From Leptospiraceae bacterium (lineage in GTDB: Bacteria; Spirochaetota; Leptospiria; Leptospirales; Leptospiraceae), in NCBI GenBank assembly GCA_015075105.1, contig JABTUZ010000002.1, positions 282,001-346,000 of the forward strand: DNA of 64,000 nucleotides. Reading direction: 5' to 3'. Below, piece by piece: positions 18,351 to 27,038 of this stretch. The number at the start of each line of letters is the position of its first letter. The stretch's first letter is position 1. The notes below the pieces were generated by a model. That model was not told the origin of the DNA. It searched no databases and saw nothing but the letters and a program-made list of their open reading frames with translations. A program made the position numbers and the translations under genes.

Positions 18351-19538
18351 ATGGGCACTTCGAGAGAAAGCTTTGGAGCAGAACTACTCGGCAGTCTGTC
18401 CGACATCGGAAATCTTGCGACGGGAGCCTACCGTGGTGGCAACCAAACAGGATATATCGACGAGGCGGGCAACTACCACCAGAGGACGTGTTTTATAAAG
18501 GGGACTATGATTACAACGCTTGAAGGAGAAAAGACAATCGAGACTCTAAAACTCGGAGAGAAAGCTCTCAGTTGGAATCCTGAAACCGGAAAGCTCGAAT
18601 ACAGAACGATTACAAATCTGTTTGTTCGCAAAACCGACCTGATTTACAAGCTTACATTCTCCAGCGGTCGAACGGTTGAGACTACGTGGAATCACCCGTT
18701 CTACATCAAAGATCGTGGATTCATAGAGACAAAGGATTTGAAAGTTGGCGACGAACTGAAAACAGCGAACTCAAATCCCCTGTTCATCTCTGCGATTTCA
18801 ACTAACGCACGCGAGGAGACTGCTTACAACTTCGAGGTTGAGGGTAATCACACCTACTTTGTTGGAGAAGACGGGGTCTTGGTGCATAACGAAGCGCAGT
18901 TTTATGGGAGTTTGGCGGGGAAGAATAGTATCGCAAGCGATGTTGGTAATTTAGCAAAGAAAGCGATGGACGGGGTGAAGTCTTTCTTGTTTGGATCAGA
19001 AAATCTTAAAGATAAAGCTATTGACAATTTAAAAGAAGTTGGAAAGAATAAATACACCACTGAGCTAAATGGTGCAATAATTGAAATAGATGAAGATTCA
19101 TGGGCTACTGCAAGAGCGAAAGGATATTCAATTAACGATGTTTTAAAAAAGCAATCTCCTGAATCGTTTAATTATTTAAGTGAACTTGCTGGCGAATTTG
19201 ATACAAAAAGAATTAATCTTTCCGGTTTATGGCGCCCATCAGGGGGATCGAAAGTTCATCCATCTGGGAATGGTATTGATATTCGAACAATTGAAACAGA
19301 TACAGGAAAGATAGTTAATTTTAATAATCAAAACGGAAGTATTAAACGGGAACCTGATTTAGCAAGACGAGTTAGGGAGTGGTCATGGAAGCAAGACAAC
19401 GTAAGTCAGGTTATCGGACCTTGGCAAATGATAGGAGTCAGAGGCCAGCCTAAAGATACTTGGACGAAAAACTATGGCAAAACAAAAAATGAAAAACTCC
19501 ATAACAATCATCTGCATATTACAAATAAAGGAGAATAA
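18351..19538 (+). CDS. T4: Hint domain plus M15/M74-like peptidoglycan peptidase tip
   Basis: A 395-residue frame starting GTSRESFGAELLGSLSD. Unlike its sister copies it has an ATG at the entry (ATGGGCACT where others read GATGGCACT), though without a strong RBS. An alpha-type Hint runs from NYHQRTCFIKG (Cys47) through VETTWNHPFYI to GVLVHN (about 179). The tip (about 200-395) has LWRPSGGSKVHPSGNGIDIR (HxxxxxxD zinc site) and HNNHLHIT, the LAS-peptidase (M15/M74) pattern, so it probably cleaves peptidoglycan peptides. The linker NEAQFYGSLAG is shared with T15. The immunity gene starts 5 bp downstream. Confidence 0.84.
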   Translation: MGTSRESFGAELLGSLSDIGNLATGAYRGGNQTGYIDEAGNYHQRTCFIKGTMITTLEGEKTIETLKLGEKALSWNPETGKLEYRTITNLFVRKTDLIYKLTFSSGRTVETTWNHPFYIKDRGFIETKDLKVGDELKTANSNPLFISAISTNAREETAYNFEVEGNHTYFVGEDGVLVHNEAQFYGSLAGKNSIASDVGNLAKKAMDGVKSFLFGSENLKDKAIDNLKEVGKNKYTTELNGAIIEIDEDSWATARAKGYSINDVLKKQSPESFNYLSELAGEFDTKRINLSGLWRPSGGSKVHPSGNGIDIRTIETDTGKIVNFNNQNGSIKREPDLARRVREWSWKQDNVSQVIGPWQMIGVRGQPKDTWTKNYGKTKNEKLHNNHLHITNKGE

Positions 19539-19543
19539 CTAAT

Positions 19544-20170
19544 ATGAAGAAAAATATAATATTGCTTATCACTTATTTGACTATTATTTTATCTTGTAAA
19601 CCTGAAACAGGAAAAAATGAAACAGTTACTGTCAGTGAAAGCAAATGTTTCATTGTAAAAAAGGATATGTCCCCAGAATACATTGCTCCAAATATAAACA
19701 GAGAAGTAAGAAAATTATTGCCTATATATGCAAGTGTTTGCACTGAAAAAATCGCTTCATCAGATAAATGGATTCAAGACGGAAGAACGCAATATTGGGT
19801 AGAAACTTCTAACTTAGAAGAACACCCAAGTGGAAAATTAAAAAAACTACTTACAGATATTACTGGCGAATATATTTTAAAGAGTAAAGAAAAGGAAGAA
19901 CTTTTAATATCAACATCTGAGATTTTGCATAGGGTGTCTGAATCCGAACTATACTATTCGTTTGGAAGGATAATAGACGTCAAGATTTTAAAAGAAAATG
20001 TTTATGAGTTAAAACTTTTTGGCACAACCAATACCAATTTACAAGATGAACTTGAATACACTGAAAGTGATATCGATGAAAAGAACAGCAAAATTTGGTA
20101 TGCCCGCATAGAATTTGGTGAAGCCTGGATTAAGTATAAAGGAAAGAACTTTATAAAAAATAAACCCTAA
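19544..20170 (+). CDS. I4: putative lipoprotein immunity protein for T4
   Basis: A 208-residue lipoprotein: signal MKKNIILLITYLTIIL with lipobox LSC at about residue 18. No domain is recognised; the body is mixed alpha/beta with conserved-looking stretches YWVETSNLEEHPSGKLKKLL and KIWYARIEFGEAWIKYKGK. It begins 5 bp after the T4 stop with GGAGAA upstream. A membrane-anchored periplasmic location fits protection of the peptidoglycan. Confidence 0.72.
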   Translation: MKKNIILLITYLTIILSCKPETGKNETVTVSESKCFIVKKDMSPEYIAPNINREVRKLLPIYASVCTEKIASSDKWIQDGRTQYWVETSNLEEHPSGKLKKLLTDITGEYILKSKEKEELLISTSEILHRVSESELYYSFGRIIDVKILKENVYELKLFGTTNTNLQDELEYTESDIDEKNSKIWYARIEFGEAWIKYKGKNFIKNKP

Positions 20171-20365
20171 ATTGTCCTAGTTTGGCCCTCGCGAAATAAG
20201 ATTTGAGCATTCAAAGACGGGGGTTTCGTGGAAAAGCGGAAAAAGTTATCTGGGAATATGGCACCTGCCCTGCCCGCCCAAGTGCTGGACAGACCGTTTC
20301 GGTAGTAAGTCATTCGTGAACAAAAAAACACTCGCTAAAAAAATCATATCCTCGAACCTAACCCA
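20171..20365 (+). repeat. Short spacer before the Rpn-like gene
   Basis: Starts with the usual CCCTCGCGAAATAAGATTTG element and contains GCACCTGCCC and GCCCGCCCAAGTGCTGGAC, the CCTGCCC...CGCCCAAGTG hairpin loop also found at 31139, 35368 and 46875. A degenerate core, CGAACCTAACCCA, lies at 20347, just before the Rpn-like ATG. Confidence 0.6.
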
Positions 20366-21157
20366 ATGCAATACGACATCGCGCTCAAGACCCTCTTGGA
20401 AAATTCCAAGTTTGTGTTCTTTAAAGAAATTCTTGGAGTGACGATTACCGAAGCCGAAATTTTGGAAGAGCTTCCGCAGGAAACTGTCTCCGTAAAACGG
20501 ACAGATTATCCTGTGCTTGTGAAAGACGGTAAAGGGAAGGAAGAAATTTATCTTGTGGAATTTCAGACCGAATGGTCGGAAGAGAAAATCCTCGACATGT
20601 TGGAATACAAAGCGAGATACATGAGAAAGTTTCACAAGCCGGTTCACTCGGTGTATGTTCTACTCAATTCAAACAAGAACAGCACGAACGAATATTCAGA
20701 TGAAGAAGTGAAATTTCAATTTCAGCTGGTTAAAATATGGGAATTGGAAGCTGAGAAATATCTGAATTTGGACGAATCGCTTTTGCCATTGATTCCACTG
20801 TTCCGAAATGGATTAAATTATGTCAAAGAGATAGAGCGCAAATTGTATGAGAGCCGGAACAAAAATCATCTTGACATGCTGACGATTTTTGGGTTACTAT
20901 TGGGACTACGGAATAAAGAAGCTGTCGGGGAATTTTTTAGAAGGAGAAAAGATATTATGATTCAATCACCAATGTATGACATGATTCTGGAAGAAGGAAT
21001 AGAAAAAGGTAAACTTGAAGGTAAGCTTGAAGGTAAACTTGAAGGTAAACTCGACGACGCTAGAAAGATGATTGCGAAAGGTTCTGACCTCGAGTTTGTC
21101 TTTGAAATCACGGGTCTCACAATGGAGGACTTGCGAAGAGAAGGGATTGTTGATTAA
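20366..21157 (+). CDS. Rpn-like PD-(D/E)XK nuclease family protein
   Basis: A 263-residue protein of the Rpn/transposase_31-like (PDDEXK) family: opening MQYDIALKTLLENSKFVFFK, nuclease-like YPVLVKDGKGKEEIYLVEFQ with E and Q positions, then a helical C-terminus. In-frame tandem repeats of LEGK (GKLEGKLEGKLEGKLDD, about residues 214-230) precede the family-typical tail FEITGLTMEDLRREG. Rpn proteins are nucleases that promote RecA-independent recombination; such an activity inside a cassette array is suggestive. It is the only long non-toxin gene in the array and has its own spacer on each side. Confidence 0.8.
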   Translation: MQYDIALKTLLENSKFVFFKEILGVTITEAEILEELPQETVSVKRTDYPVLVKDGKGKEEIYLVEFQTEWSEEKILDMLEYKARYMRKFHKPVHSVYVLLNSNKNSTNEYSDEEVKFQFQLVKIWELEAEKYLNLDESLLPLIPLFRNGLNYVKEIERKLYESRNKNHLDMLTIFGLLLGLRNKEAVGEFFRRRKDIMIQSPMYDMILEEGIEKGKLEGKLEGKLEGKLDDARKMIAKGSDLEFVFEITGLTMEDLRREGIVD

Positions 21158-21553
21158 TAATTCAAATTCGGTCGCCCATAGCCCCTTTTTCAAGAAAAGT
21201 AGAAAATGCGATGGGTTAGGAATGGAAAAATTCTCCATGATTTGGCAATTGGATTGCCAAATTAGGCAACTCTACACAAATCACAGTGTCGCCTAACGCA
21301 TCATAAAAGACTTCTCGCTTGCAAGCGAAAAGGATCGAAGCGGGGTCACAAAAATCGTGAATGCGATTTTTTGACCGTAGCTGAGAGCCTGACCGTTCGT
21401 AAGACAGAAGTGCTCCTCTTAGGAAGAAATAAAATCGTGCGTTAAGCGACATGTTGAACGGATTCGCCCCACCGACAACTGAACCCTCAGTCTTCTGTCA
21501 TCGGGCAGTGTTTTTTTAGCGAAGCGTAAAAAACGCGTTCTGTCCTCCGAACC
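21158..21553 (+). repeat. Cassette spacer with type A core (before T5)
   Basis: Includes the hairpin ATTTGGCAATTGGATTGCCAAAT near 21240-21262 (inner part lost) and a 165-bp unit bounded by imperfect inverted repeats TGTCGCCTAACGCAT (21287-21301) and GTGCGTTAAGCGACA (21437-21451). Inside are nested stems (CGCTTGCAAGCG; GGTCACAAAAATCG with CGATTTTTTGACC). The right part, TCTGTCATCGGGCAGTG then GTTTTTTTAGCGAAGCGTAA, is repeated before T8, T10 and T12, and ends CGTTAGTGG at the toxin entry. Confidence 0.75.
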
Positions 21554-23155
21554 GTTAGTGGCTACGTCGCTGGTGGCAAACAGAAACTCACCTACAGCAA
21601 GAACGATGGTTTTGGTGTGAACATCACTGCCGGAGCATTGAACATCGTGGCGTCGCAGCACGGGGACACTGTGATCGGGGCGACAATCGGCAACGGAAAG
21701 TTTTCCTACAACACATCGAAGGGGACAATGTCTTCGAGCCTGACAGGCAATAGCGGTAACCAAATCACAGCCGGGGAAAATCTAATCACGAGTATGGACG
21801 ATCTCATGTCCAAGACAGATGCAATCGCAGAGGCGAATCGCCAGAGGGCAATGGACGAGAAGAAGAATGCGTTTTTGAAACAAAAAGGTGGTTACACTGA
21901 CGAAGAGATTTCGAACATGTCGCCCGAAGAAAAAGCAACAAAACTTCACGATGTCGGACTCAACGAGCAAGCGAGAGGCGTTATCGACGAAGGTCAAAAC
22001 ACTTCCCGAGATGAAGACGAGGGATTTTTGTCGAGAACTCTGAACGACATGAAGGACGACCTTGTTGGTGCGATAGGCGTAACGTCTGATAAAGATGGTT
22101 TCATCGACGCACAGGGCAACTACCACCAGAGGACTTGTTTTGTGGCCGGAACCAAAGTTCATACAATAAGCGGTGTAAAGAACATCGAAGACATCAAATT
22201 TAACGATATCGTACTCTCATGGAATGAGAAAACGCATACGATCGAATACAACAGAGTTCTCAATACTCATATCCGCCAGACCGATGCTATCTACAAAATC
22301 AGATATTCAAACGCAAGACTCATCGAAACAACGGCGACGCATCCATTCTATATCCCGGGACGTGGATGGATTGAAGCGAAGGATTTGAAAGTGGGAAACA
22401 GATCAACACTCGCAAACGATTTGACTTTGGAAATTGTTTCGATTGAAATCGAGAAGAGATCGGAAACCGTTTACAATTTCGAAGTAGAAAATGCGCACAC
22501 GTATTTTGTGACAGAGGATGCGGTGCTGGTGCATAATGCGGGGTATGACCCCGACAGGAACAAGGGTTTCGGGGAGTACGTGAACTTCGCTAAAAAAGCA
22601 TTTTCTAATGGACTGGATAAAGTGAAATCTTGGTTTGGTTTTGATGAGAAAGAACAAAGTAAAGATGTTGATATTAAATATTCAAAGGACGTTGATAAGT
22701 CTGCTATTGATGAAAAAACATTGGATAAAGTAAAAGATATAGCAAAGAATTCAGGAGTTGATAAGTTAAAAATAACTAGTGCGGGCAGAAATTCCAATGA
22801 ACAAACTGACGCCATGTTTAATAATCTACAAAATCAAGGAGTTCAGAAACAAAGGGATTTATACGGTCAAAAAGGTGAGATGGTAATTGATGTATATGAA
22901 GAAGGAAAGAGAAAAAACAAATCTAATTCTGAAATCAAATCAGATATGAACAAAAAAATTAATGAACTGGGGTGTTCAAGTGTGAGTCGGCATTGTAGTA
23001 ACGACGGAAAAGTTATTGATATCGCACCATCATCAATTGATAATGATAAGAGGAAGGAATTTGTTAAGCAAATCAAAGAGGGAAAGAAGAATGGTTTAAT
23101 TAAAAATTATTATCTTCCCCCCAAGGATCCTGCTTATCATATTGAATTTAAATAG
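21554..23155 (+). CDS. T5: toxin body, Hint domain and M15-like tip
   Basis: A 534-codon frame entered at VSGYVAGGKQKLTYSK, with no ATG at the entry (first usable start GTG 21617). Body ASQHGDTVIGATIGNGKFSY, a charged segment (MDDLMSKTDAIAEANRQRA; YTDEEISNMSPEEKATKLHD), then a Hint domain from NYHQRTCFVAG to VLVHN. The tip (IKYSKDVDKSAIDEKTLDKV onward) has SRHCSNDGKVIDIAPSS and DPAYHIEFK, matching an M15-like H...D...HxE zinc pattern. It is homologous to the T13 tip (DVAPSSIPADKRKSF, DPGIHFEIP). Likely a peptidoglycan peptidase; the exact bond is unknown. Confidence 0.8.
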   Translation, partial: VSGYVAGGKQKLTYSKNDGFGVNITAGALNIVASQHGDTVIGATIGNGKFSYNTSKGTMSSSLTGNSGNQITAGENLITSMDDLMSKTDAIAEANRQRAMDEKKNAFLKQKGGYTDEEISNMSPEEKATKLHDVGLNEQARGVIDEGQNTSRDEDEGFLSRTLNDMKDDLVGAIGVTSDKDGFIDAQGNYHQRTCFVAGTKVHTISGVKNIEDIKFNDIVLSWNEKTHTIEYNRVLNTHIRQTDAIYKIRYSNARLIETTATHPFYIPGRGWIEAKDLKVGNRSTLANDLTLEIVSIEIEKRSETVYNFEVENAHTYFVTEDAVLVHNAGYDPDRNKGFGEYVNFAKKAFSNGLDKVKSWFGFDEKEQSKDVDIKYSKDVDKSAIDEKTLDKVKDIAKNSGVDKLKITSAGRNSNEQTDAMFNNLQNQGVQKQRDLYGQKGEMVIDVYEEGKRKNKSNSEIKSDMNKKINELGCSSVSRHCSNDGKVIDIAPSSIDNDKRKEFVKQIKEGKKNGLIKNYYLPPKDPAYHIEFK

Positions 23156-23182
23156 TTAATGACTTTATAGGAGATTGGTTTC

Positions 23183-23794
23183 ATGAAAGAGATATTCTTA
23201 AAGGAAAAAATAAAATATTATGGATTGCTTATATTGATTTTTTTTGTAACACAATATTGTAGAGATGAATCCATGAATAAAGAGTTAAAAAATAATCATC
23301 AAAACATGGTGGGTGTATATGAATTTCAAAGAAAGGGAGGCCATTGCAACGAAAACCAATATATTATTTTAAGAATTGTTAATGAGAGTATTGAAGGAAG
23401 TTATATTGGAACATCTGATGAGTTTGATCAAGCAAGGGAAGGCTATAAACCAAAATTTTTTAGAATCAAAATTGATAATATGAAGTTTTCAAATTCAGGA
23501 ATAAGCAGTATATCATTTCGCATCAAAGTTACAGATAGCGATTTTCATGATACTCCTATGGATGTAAATGATAAGCAAAAAAGTAAAGATGAATTTAGTT
23601 TTATGTGGGAAATAAATCAGTATTTTGGCAAAATTGAAAATGGAAATATTTTGATTAACGAAATAAAGGGAGATACTCAAGGAGAGTCAGTTGATGTTTT
23701 AGATGTAAATGGAGATAAAGAAAGGCTATATAAAAAAATTTCAAATAATCCAGAAAGTAAAATAAAGTGTTATTCCACCGATTGTAAATGCTGA
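23183..23794 (+). CDS. I5: lipoprotein immunity protein for T5 (I5/I13 family)
   Basis: A 203-residue lipoprotein (signal KYYGLLILIFFVTQYC). Its core VGVYEF...GSYIGTSDEFDQAREGYKPK matches I13 (LGVYQY...GYYYGTSDDFDRTREGYLPG). The toxins T5 and T13 are likewise homologous, so the two pairs co-diverge, which is the best internal evidence that these genes are cognate immunity genes. It ends in a Cys-rich tail (KCYSTDCKC). It starts 27 bp after T5 with GGAGA as RBS. Confidence 0.78.
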   Translation: MKEIFLKEKIKYYGLLILIFFVTQYCRDESMNKELKNNHQNMVGVYEFQRKGGHCNENQYIILRIVNESIEGSYIGTSDEFDQAREGYKPKFFRIKIDNMKFSNSGISSISFRIKVTDSDFHDTPMDVNDKQKSKDEFSFMWEINQYFGKIENGNILINEIKGDTQGESVDVLDVNGDKERLYKKISNNPESKIKCYSTDCKC

Positions 23795-23837
23795 ATTGTA
23801 ATAGCCAAGACAAAATCTGACACTCATGCTTAAAAAT

Positions 23838-23990
23838 TTAAGCCACTTGTATGGTGTCCAAATACTTTTCTGTCGCCAAGCGCTTCGAATCAATGAAAGT
23901 CTGCAATGGAGTTTTTCCATAACAGTATTTTCCCTGATGCGTTCTTTCTGAATTGTATTCCTCCAGTGCAGAATCCACGCCGAAACGAGA
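23838..23990 (-). mobile_element. 3' remnant of an IS481-like transposase
   Basis: Read on the minus strand, about 50 codons encode FGVDSALEEYNSERTHQGKY, CYGKTPLQTFIDSKRLATEK and a short tail to TAA at 23838. This HQGKxCxGKTPxxTF segment is the typical C-terminus of IS481-family (rve fold) transposases. TCTGACACTC just beyond the stop could be the element's terminal repeat. The rest of the element is gone, so it is immobile. Confidence 0.72.
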
Positions 23991-24467
23991 AAAAGATGTA
24001 CGGATATCCGTACACAGTTAAAAGAGGTAAATGGATGAAAACTAAGTTGTCGCCTAACTTATGAAAAATGAAATTCAAATTCGGTACACCACAGCCCCAC
24101 AAGCTCGGAAGATGTGAGGCTGGACAGGCAGTCGCCCGAATTCAGGAGATGCGGAAAACAATTTGGTTTATTTAGTGATGCGAGAATTGAAAAAGAACCA
24201 ATAAATTATTGGCTGGAAGTGAGGTTTGAGGGTATCATGGGATACTAAAAGATTCCGCAGACTGCGTGCGGAATCTTTGGGAAAGAGATTGATTTGCTGC
24301 GCCACCTAACGCACGACAAAGAGGAAGTTAGGCGAAGCCGAATTTTACTGCTACTGAAAAGCCTAAGGGAGCGGTTCTGCTCGATTTACCTGAGGATGCA
24401 GTAAGCGGGTTTTTCTTTTTTTGCGAGCATTTTTTTCTTTTTACAGAAAAAGAAAAAAAGCGAAAAA
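23991..24467 (+). repeat. Composite spacer before T6 (palindrome, gene scrap, hairpins, type B core)
   Basis: Holds GTACGGATATCCGTAC (23998-24013, a perfect 16-bp palindrome), TCGCCTAACTTATG at 24051, a CAGCCCCAC/GTGAGGCTG hairpin (about 24090-24120), and a 3' gene scrap encoding EKEPINYWLEVRFEGIMGY with stop near 24248. A strong hairpin AAGATTCCGCA/TGCGGAATCTT (about 24250-24280) follows. The type B core here is diverged on its left arm (CCACCTAAC ... GTTAGGCG, 24303-24334), and the T/A hairpin is at 24430-24459. Confidence 0.65.
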
Positions 24468-25979
24468 ACACTAACGTCCACGAGTCCGGTCTATGAAAAA
24501 GGAAAGTTTGGTGAAGTCGATAACGGAAGCGTTAGTGGAAATGTCCGGATTGACAGGACTGGAGCCACTGGTTCTACTAGCGTAAACACGGGACAGAATC
24601 TGGATATTGCATCCAACCTCAGTAGCATGGAGTCGAGCCTCGATGCGATGGCACAGGAAAACAGGGACTTCAATTCGAGAATGGCGATGAACGCTTACTT
24701 GCAGAAACAAAAGGATTTGCACTCTGAATTTGCAGGCTTGTCTGACGAAGAAATCAAAGCTCAAATCAAAAAACGTGAAGAAGCTGGTGAAGACTTAGAC
24801 TCCGGCGCAAGAGGTGAATCAAGAGACAGTTTTGCGTCTGAATTATTGGGAAGCTTAAGCGACATCGGAAATCTTGCGACGGGAGCCTACCGTGGTGGCA
24901 ACCAAACAGGATATATCGACGAGAAAGGCGAATATCATCAGAGGACTTGTTTTGTGGCGGGGACGTTAGTTTGGACGAAAACTGGTTTTGTTGAAATAGA
25001 GAAGATTAAAGTCGGCGATGAGGTGATGTCTCTGAATGAAAAGACTGGCGAAATTTCTTCGCACAGAGTCACAGAGACTTTTATTCATGATGTGAAGCTA
25101 CTCTACCGCCTAACGTATGAAAATGGGACAGTTGTGGAGACTACATGGAATCACCCGTTTTACATTCGGGGACGTGGTTGGATTGAAGTAAAAGACTTGT
25201 ATGAAAAGGACAGGTCGGTTACAATGTCCAGTGTGAAAAATTCACAAAGGAAGCCAAACCTTGTATTCGCATCGATTAATTCATCCAATGAAAATATATC
25301 GTGGGCAGAAGAAATCAAAGGCACGCTTGGAATCGCAAAGATTGAACAAATTCACAGAGCCGACAAGGTGTACAATATCGAAGTCGAAAACGACCATACT
25401 TATTTCGTGACAAAGGGAGAGATGTTGGTGCATAATTATCCACTTACTGGCACGAACAGCATGGGTCTTGGGGAAACCTTGGTGAATTTAGGAAAGAATA
25501 TAGTAAAAAATATTATGGGCGACAATTCAGAAATCGATTTAAAGAATGGAGCTAAAGTGCCGTATAAGAATTCAAAAATAACATCTAAATCTGGACAAAG
25601 AGTTGATCCGGTTACTAAAAAAGTTGCTCAACACGGAGGGCTTGACTATGCAATTCCAAAAGGAACTGAAGTACGCGTAGTTGAAGATGGTGAGGTTGTG
25701 AGGGCCGAAGGTAGTACGAAAAATGATAAGCAAGCGGTAGGAACGAAAGCATATGGAGCTTTTATTGAAGTGAAGCATTCCAATGGTATTTCAACATTGT
25801 ATGCGCATAATTCGAAATTACTAGTAAGCCCTGGTCAAAAAATAAAAGCCGGTGATGTTATTGCATTGAGTGGTAATTCAGGGAAATCAATAGGAAAAAA
25901 TGGAGGTTACCATTTGCATTACGAAGTTAGGCAGGATGGTAAGAAGCAAAATCCATTAACATATGGATGGTACAGGTGA
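24468..25979 (+). CDS. T6: short body, beta-type Hint domain and M23 tip
   Basis: Entered at TLTSTSPVYEKGKF directly after the T/A hairpin, at ACACTAACGTCC. The charged segment NLSSMESSLDAMAQENRDFN leads to GNLATGAYRGGNQTGYIDE and a Hint domain from YHQRTCFVAG to MLVHN (about residues 165-325). The tip (VPYKNSKITSKSGQRVDP) has a complete M23 site: AQHGGLDYAIP (HxxxD), TLYAHNSKLLVSPG and GYHLHYEVRQ (HxH). The linker PLTGTNSMGLGETLVNLGK is shared with T14. An intact ATG lies at 24627 but without a clear RBS. Confidence 0.85.
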   Translation, partial: TLTSTSPVYEKGKFGEVDNGSVSGNVRIDRTGATGSTSVNTGQNLDIASNLSSMESSLDAMAQENRDFNSRMAMNAYLQKQKDLHSEFAGLSDEEIKAQIKKREEAGEDLDSGARGESRDSFASELLGSLSDIGNLATGAYRGGNQTGYIDEKGEYHQRTCFVAGTLVWTKTGFVEIEKIKVGDEVMSLNEKTGEISSHRVTETFIHDVKLLYRLTYENGTVVETTWNHPFYIRGRGWIEVKDLYEKDRSVTMSSVKNSQRKPNLVFASINSSNENISWAEEIKGTLGIAKIEQIHRADKVYNIEVENDHTYFVTKGEMLVHNYPLTGTNSMGLGETLVNLGKNIVKNIMGDNSEIDLKNGAKVPYKNSKITSKSGQRVDPVTKKVAQHGGLDYAIPKGTEVRVVEDGEVVRAEGSTKNDKQAVGTKAYGAFIEVKHSNGISTLYAHNSKLLVSPGQKIKAGDVIALSGNSGKSIGKNGGYHLHYEVRQDGKKQNPLTYGWYR

Positions 25980-25980
25980 A

Positions 25981-26460
25981 ATGCAAAATTACATACTAAT
26001 GAAAGCCTTATTTATCGTGTCTTTTCTAATCTTAAAAAGTAGCATATATGGCAACCCAGAAGTAGAGCAATGGAAAGTTCTGTTTGCGGGTGAATGGTAT
26101 TTGCAAATAAATTCCAGTGACCATGTGGATAAAGAATGCGGATTCAAATTTCAAGGAAATCAAAAAAAAGCACGAATACTTTTCATCAATGCTACAGATA
26201 ATACATTGTTTGAAGATAGAAAAATAATTTGTAAAAAAAATATTTGCAAGATATTTTTACAGAGAGACAAAAAACCTGATATTATTCTTAAAATACAAAC
26301 AAAAAATAAGATTATAATAATTGACTCGAATTCTAATAAAATTATAGACAATGAATCAGGGAATGACTATCTTCAAGGGGAGTTAATCAAAAAGGGTTCA
26401 ATTTTTGTAAAACACAAAGAGAATTCTGGTGGAGATTTTAGTCAGCTCAATCAAAAGTGA
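25981..26460 (+). CDS. I6: putative exported immunity protein for T6
   Basis: About 160 residues with a signal peptide (MQNYILMKALFIVSFLILKS); starts at 25981 or 25999 are possible, and I prefer 25981, overlapping the T6 stop region. No lipobox is seen, so it is probably soluble in the periplasm. Body: WKVLFAGEWYLQINSSDHVD and a lysine-rich beta region (IILKIQTKNKIIIIDSNSNK). No family is recognised. Position supports immunity to the M23 tip. Confidence 0.65.
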   Translation: MQNYILMKALFIVSFLILKSSIYGNPEVEQWKVLFAGEWYLQINSSDHVDKECGFKFQGNQKKARILFINATDNTLFEDRKIICKKNICKIFLQRDKKPDIILKIQTKNKIIIIDSNSNKIIDNESGNDYLQGELIKKGSIFVKHKENSGGDFSQLNQK

Positions 26461-26518
26461 GGTTATCCCTCGCAAAAAAAAGATTTGAGTCAATAAAGTC
26501 AGTTGTTATTGTTAACGT

Positions 26519-26842
26519 TTAAATATCTTGAAGAAGTTGAGATATTTCCAAATCAGAAATATTTGGAATTTCAGATTTGTCATAGATGGAAAGAAGATAA
26601 ACTGAATTTTCACTGACATGAACATGGGTGATGATTCTTGCGCCGCCCGATTTACCTTTTCCTTTTGAAGAAATGGAAAATCGAATTTTGTAGCATTCAT
26701 TTCCTAATTTTGTTCCTTGAGTCGGATTTTTTTCCAGAGAAGAAATTAGATTTCCGTATTCTTTTTTTAATGAGTGGTATTTTTTAGCTAAACGTTTGAA
26801 TTCTTTATCAAAATTAGGTATAGTGAAAACTTTAAAGTTCAT
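26519..26842 (-). CDS. RelE-like type II toxin
   Basis: A 107-residue RelE/HigB-type toxin: FTIPNFDKEFKRLAKKYHSL, LGNECYKIRFSISSKGKGKS, GGARIITHVHV, VYLLSIYDKSEIPNISD. The GKSGGAR and IYDKSE motifs are typical of this RelE subfamily, which cleaves mRNA on the ribosome. It overlaps the upstream antitoxin gene by 11 bases, and the operon is opposite to the toxin cassettes. Confidence 0.88.
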   Translation of the reverse strand: MNFKVFTIPNFDKEFKRLAKKYHSLKKEYGNLISSLEKNPTQGTKLGNECYKIRFSISSKGKGKSGGARIITHVHVSENSVYLLSIYDKSEIPNISDLEISQLLQDI

Positions 26843-27038
26843 TTAGCAATTTTTTTGCAGGTCTGGCTTTTATTTTACCTGATTTAGCTAGATTTACTTG
26901 GGTTACAGCTTCTTTGAGAGTACATAAGAATTCGGCTTTTGATTCAGTAATAGTTTCGGTTTTCACAAAAGATAATTCTCTCAAGAAATTTATGAGCGGG
27001 AGAGCTTTTTCGTCCTTTACTTCAAGTAAAATTTTCAT
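26832..27038 (-). CDS. Antitoxin of the RelE-like module
   Basis: A 68-residue protein beginning MKILLEVKDEKALPLINFLR and ending KIKARPAKKLLNEL, upstream of and overlapping the RelE-like toxin. This type of small antitoxin (KALPLINFLREL, LKEAVTQVNLAKSGK, ARPAKKLLNEL) regularly pairs with GKSGGAR-type toxins. It should neutralise the toxin and autoregulate. Confidence 0.83.
   Translation of the reverse strand: MKILLEVKDEKALPLINFLRELSFVKTETITESKAEFLCTLKEAVTQVNLAKSGKIKARPAKKLLNEL

Noticed and set aside
20246-20647. Minus-strand ORF opposite the Rpn-like gene, and similar antisense ORFs opposite toxin bodies (e.g. 13303-13707, 21782-22162, 31858-32201)
   Set aside because: They recur because the sense sequence is repeated, have no RBS, and read as low-complexity translations of conserved coding DNA.
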